Source: Leptolyngbya sp. SIO4C5
GTDB taxonomy: Bacteria > Cyanobacteriota > Cyanobacteriia > Phormidesmidales > Phormidesmidaceae
Length of the DNA stretch: 6,957 bases
NCBI GenBank assembly: GCA_010671965.1
Contig: JAAHIC010000232.1
Span: 1-6,957, forward strand
Direction of reading: 5' to 3'
Part shown: positions 6,343 to 6,957 of the stretch, in pieces
Numbering within the stretch: the first letter of the stretch is position 1
How the letters are laid out: every line of letters begins with the position of its first letter
Position numbers and translations under genes: made by a program
Notes under the pieces: generated by a model
Seen by the model: the letters and a program-made list of their open reading frames with translations, nothing else
What the model was told of the DNA's origin: nothing
Database searches by the model: none

Positions 6343-6498
6343 CTAACGGCTCAAATCGGCAGCAGACAGCTGCGAAATCAGCATCTGTAGCTTGCGATCA
6401 CCCGTTGCACTTGAATGGTTATGCAGCGATCGCGCCAGCCAGACATCAGTCCTCAGCAGATTGTTCACTACTCCAAAAAAGCTGAAGCGCTGACTCAT
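6343..6498 (-). CDS. Possible 51-aa small ORF overlapping the cupin 3' end (doubtful)
   Basis: A reverse-strand frame, offset from the cupin frame, runs from an ATG at 6498 (or a GTG at 6468, 41 aa) to a stop at 6343-6345. The product begins MSQRFSFFGVVNNLLR, has DVWLARSLHNH in the middle and ends LISQLSAADLSR. Its composition is protein-like and it spans all but 25 bases of the gap to the kinase remnant. No convincing Shine-Dalgarno precedes either start. It could be a small coupled gene, the tail of a gene disrupted here, or chance. I recognise no family. Confidence 0.2.
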   Translation of the reverse strand: MSQRFSFFGVVNNLLRTDVWLARSLHNHSSATGDRKLQMLISQLSAADLSR

Positions 6499-6943
6499 CA
6501 AATATGTAAGCTGACTCACTATCTAGAATCACTCGTTTACCAAGCCGCGGAAAAACGCCAACATCTAAGCGTCTTGCTTCTCCACCCATCAGGTATACAA
6601 GGTCTTCATCGAATGGATTACGAAGATGATGGGGTTGTTGAGGCAGCGCAAATCCCATAAAGTCTCCTGGTTCAACTTCGTATTCATGATCTCCAATTTC
6701 TGCAATCCCTCGACCTGACAAGATGTAAACCCATTCTTCTTCATTCTGGTGAGCATGGTAAATGAAAGATTCTTTGCCCGGAGGGACGCGAGCGATCGTC
6801 ACACCAATGCGTTTGAGACCGACGGCACGCCCAAGAAACCGTAAATAAATTTCCGAATTGGGATTGAGCGGATGATGAAACTCGAACGCATCCATTGAAT
6901 TGATGTCTGATGCTTTTAGCAGAGAATGTTGTTCATCAGTCAT
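6446..6943 (-). CDS. Single-domain cupin protein
   Basis: The 165-aa product is a small cupin, a beta-barrel usually binding one metal ion. Cupin motif 1 is visible as G56, H63-A-H65, E70 and G77; its spacing has one extra residue between the glycine and the first histidine. Motif 2 is the segment from PGDFMGF (92-98) to H105/H106 and N109, supplying the fourth metal ligand. A C-terminal extension (about 123-165) with RRLDVGVFPRLGKRV and a terminal FWSSEQ is typical of bacterial cupins of about 160 aa with no assigned reaction. Substrate and function cannot be read from the sequence; stand-alone cupins include sugar isomerases, dioxygenases and binding proteins. There is no signal peptide, so it is probably cytoplasmic. 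The ATG at 6943 is only 14 bases from the window edge, with no clear Shine-Dalgarno, so a start further upstream remains possible. It may share a transcript with the kinase remnant downstream. Confidence 0.85.
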   Translation of the reverse strand: MTDEQHSLLKASDINSMDAFEFHHPLNPNSEIYLRFLGRAVGLKRIGVTIARVPPGKESFIYHAHQNEEEWVYILSGRGIAEIGDHEYEVEPGDFMGFALPQQPHHLRNPFDEDLVYLMGGEARRLDVGVFPRLGKRVILDSESAYIFDESALQLFWSSEQSAED

Positions 6944-6957
6944 GTTGGTGTTTTCCA

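Noticed and set aside
6039..6485. Forward-strand open frame of 148 codons opposite the kinase and cupin 3' end.
   Set aside because: It is antisense to the P-loop kinase, whose reverse frame carries recognisable motifs; the forward translation resembles no family.

Overview
The window looks like cyanobacterial chromosome. I count 14 exact copies of the octamer GCGATCGC (HIP1), a palindrome strongly over-represented in many cyanobacterial genomes. At about 64-86 there is also a GGTGGGC/GCCCACC palindrome of a type scattered through cyanobacterial intergenic DNA. The genus cannot be fixed from the sequence; a moderately GC-rich filamentous or Leptolyngbya-like lineage is only a guess.

Left part (1-4832, + strand). 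A palindrome and a good Shine-Dalgarno site lead into a small coiled-coil protein of unknown function (130-387). After a 106-base gap come two tightly linked large genes, 7 bases apart. The first (494-2905, 803 aa) is a baseplate wedge-type protein of a contractile injection system. The second (2913-4832, 639 aa) is the tape measure protein of the same system. Its N- and C-terminal blocks match the CIS tape measure family (Afp14-like) closely, so that call is the firmest in the window. Together they show part of an extracellular or membrane-anchored contractile injection system (eCIS/tCIS type): a phage-tail-like machine in which the wedge protein helps build the baseplate and the tape measure sets tube and sheath length. 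Sheath, tube, spike, ATPase and cap genes are not in the window. They may lie upstream or elsewhere in the genome.

Middle part (4833-5955, + strand). A 169-base intergenic stretch contains a modest hairpin and a candidate sigma-70-like promoter. A family 2 membrane glycosyltransferase of the polyprenyl-phosphate sugar transferase type (DPM1/GtrB/ArnC-like) follows, starting at TTG. Its own promoter candidate and different function suggest it is not part of the injection-system operon.

Right part (6027-6943, - strand). A small cupin protein is followed downstream by a short P-loop nucleotide kinase of the adenylate kinase/FlaR-like type. The kinase has lost roughly its C-terminal half and is probably a remnant. 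A 51-codon open frame overlapping the 3' end of the cupin gene bridges the space between them and is of doubtful status. The glycosyltransferase and the kinase remnant converge at 5956-6026.

The most interesting points are the contractile injection system pair in a cyanobacterium, a small beta-rich insert domain in the wedge protein, a heptad-length tandem duplication and dense HIP1 sites in the tape measure gene, and the tape measure gene being followed by an unrelated gene instead of the usual ATPase.
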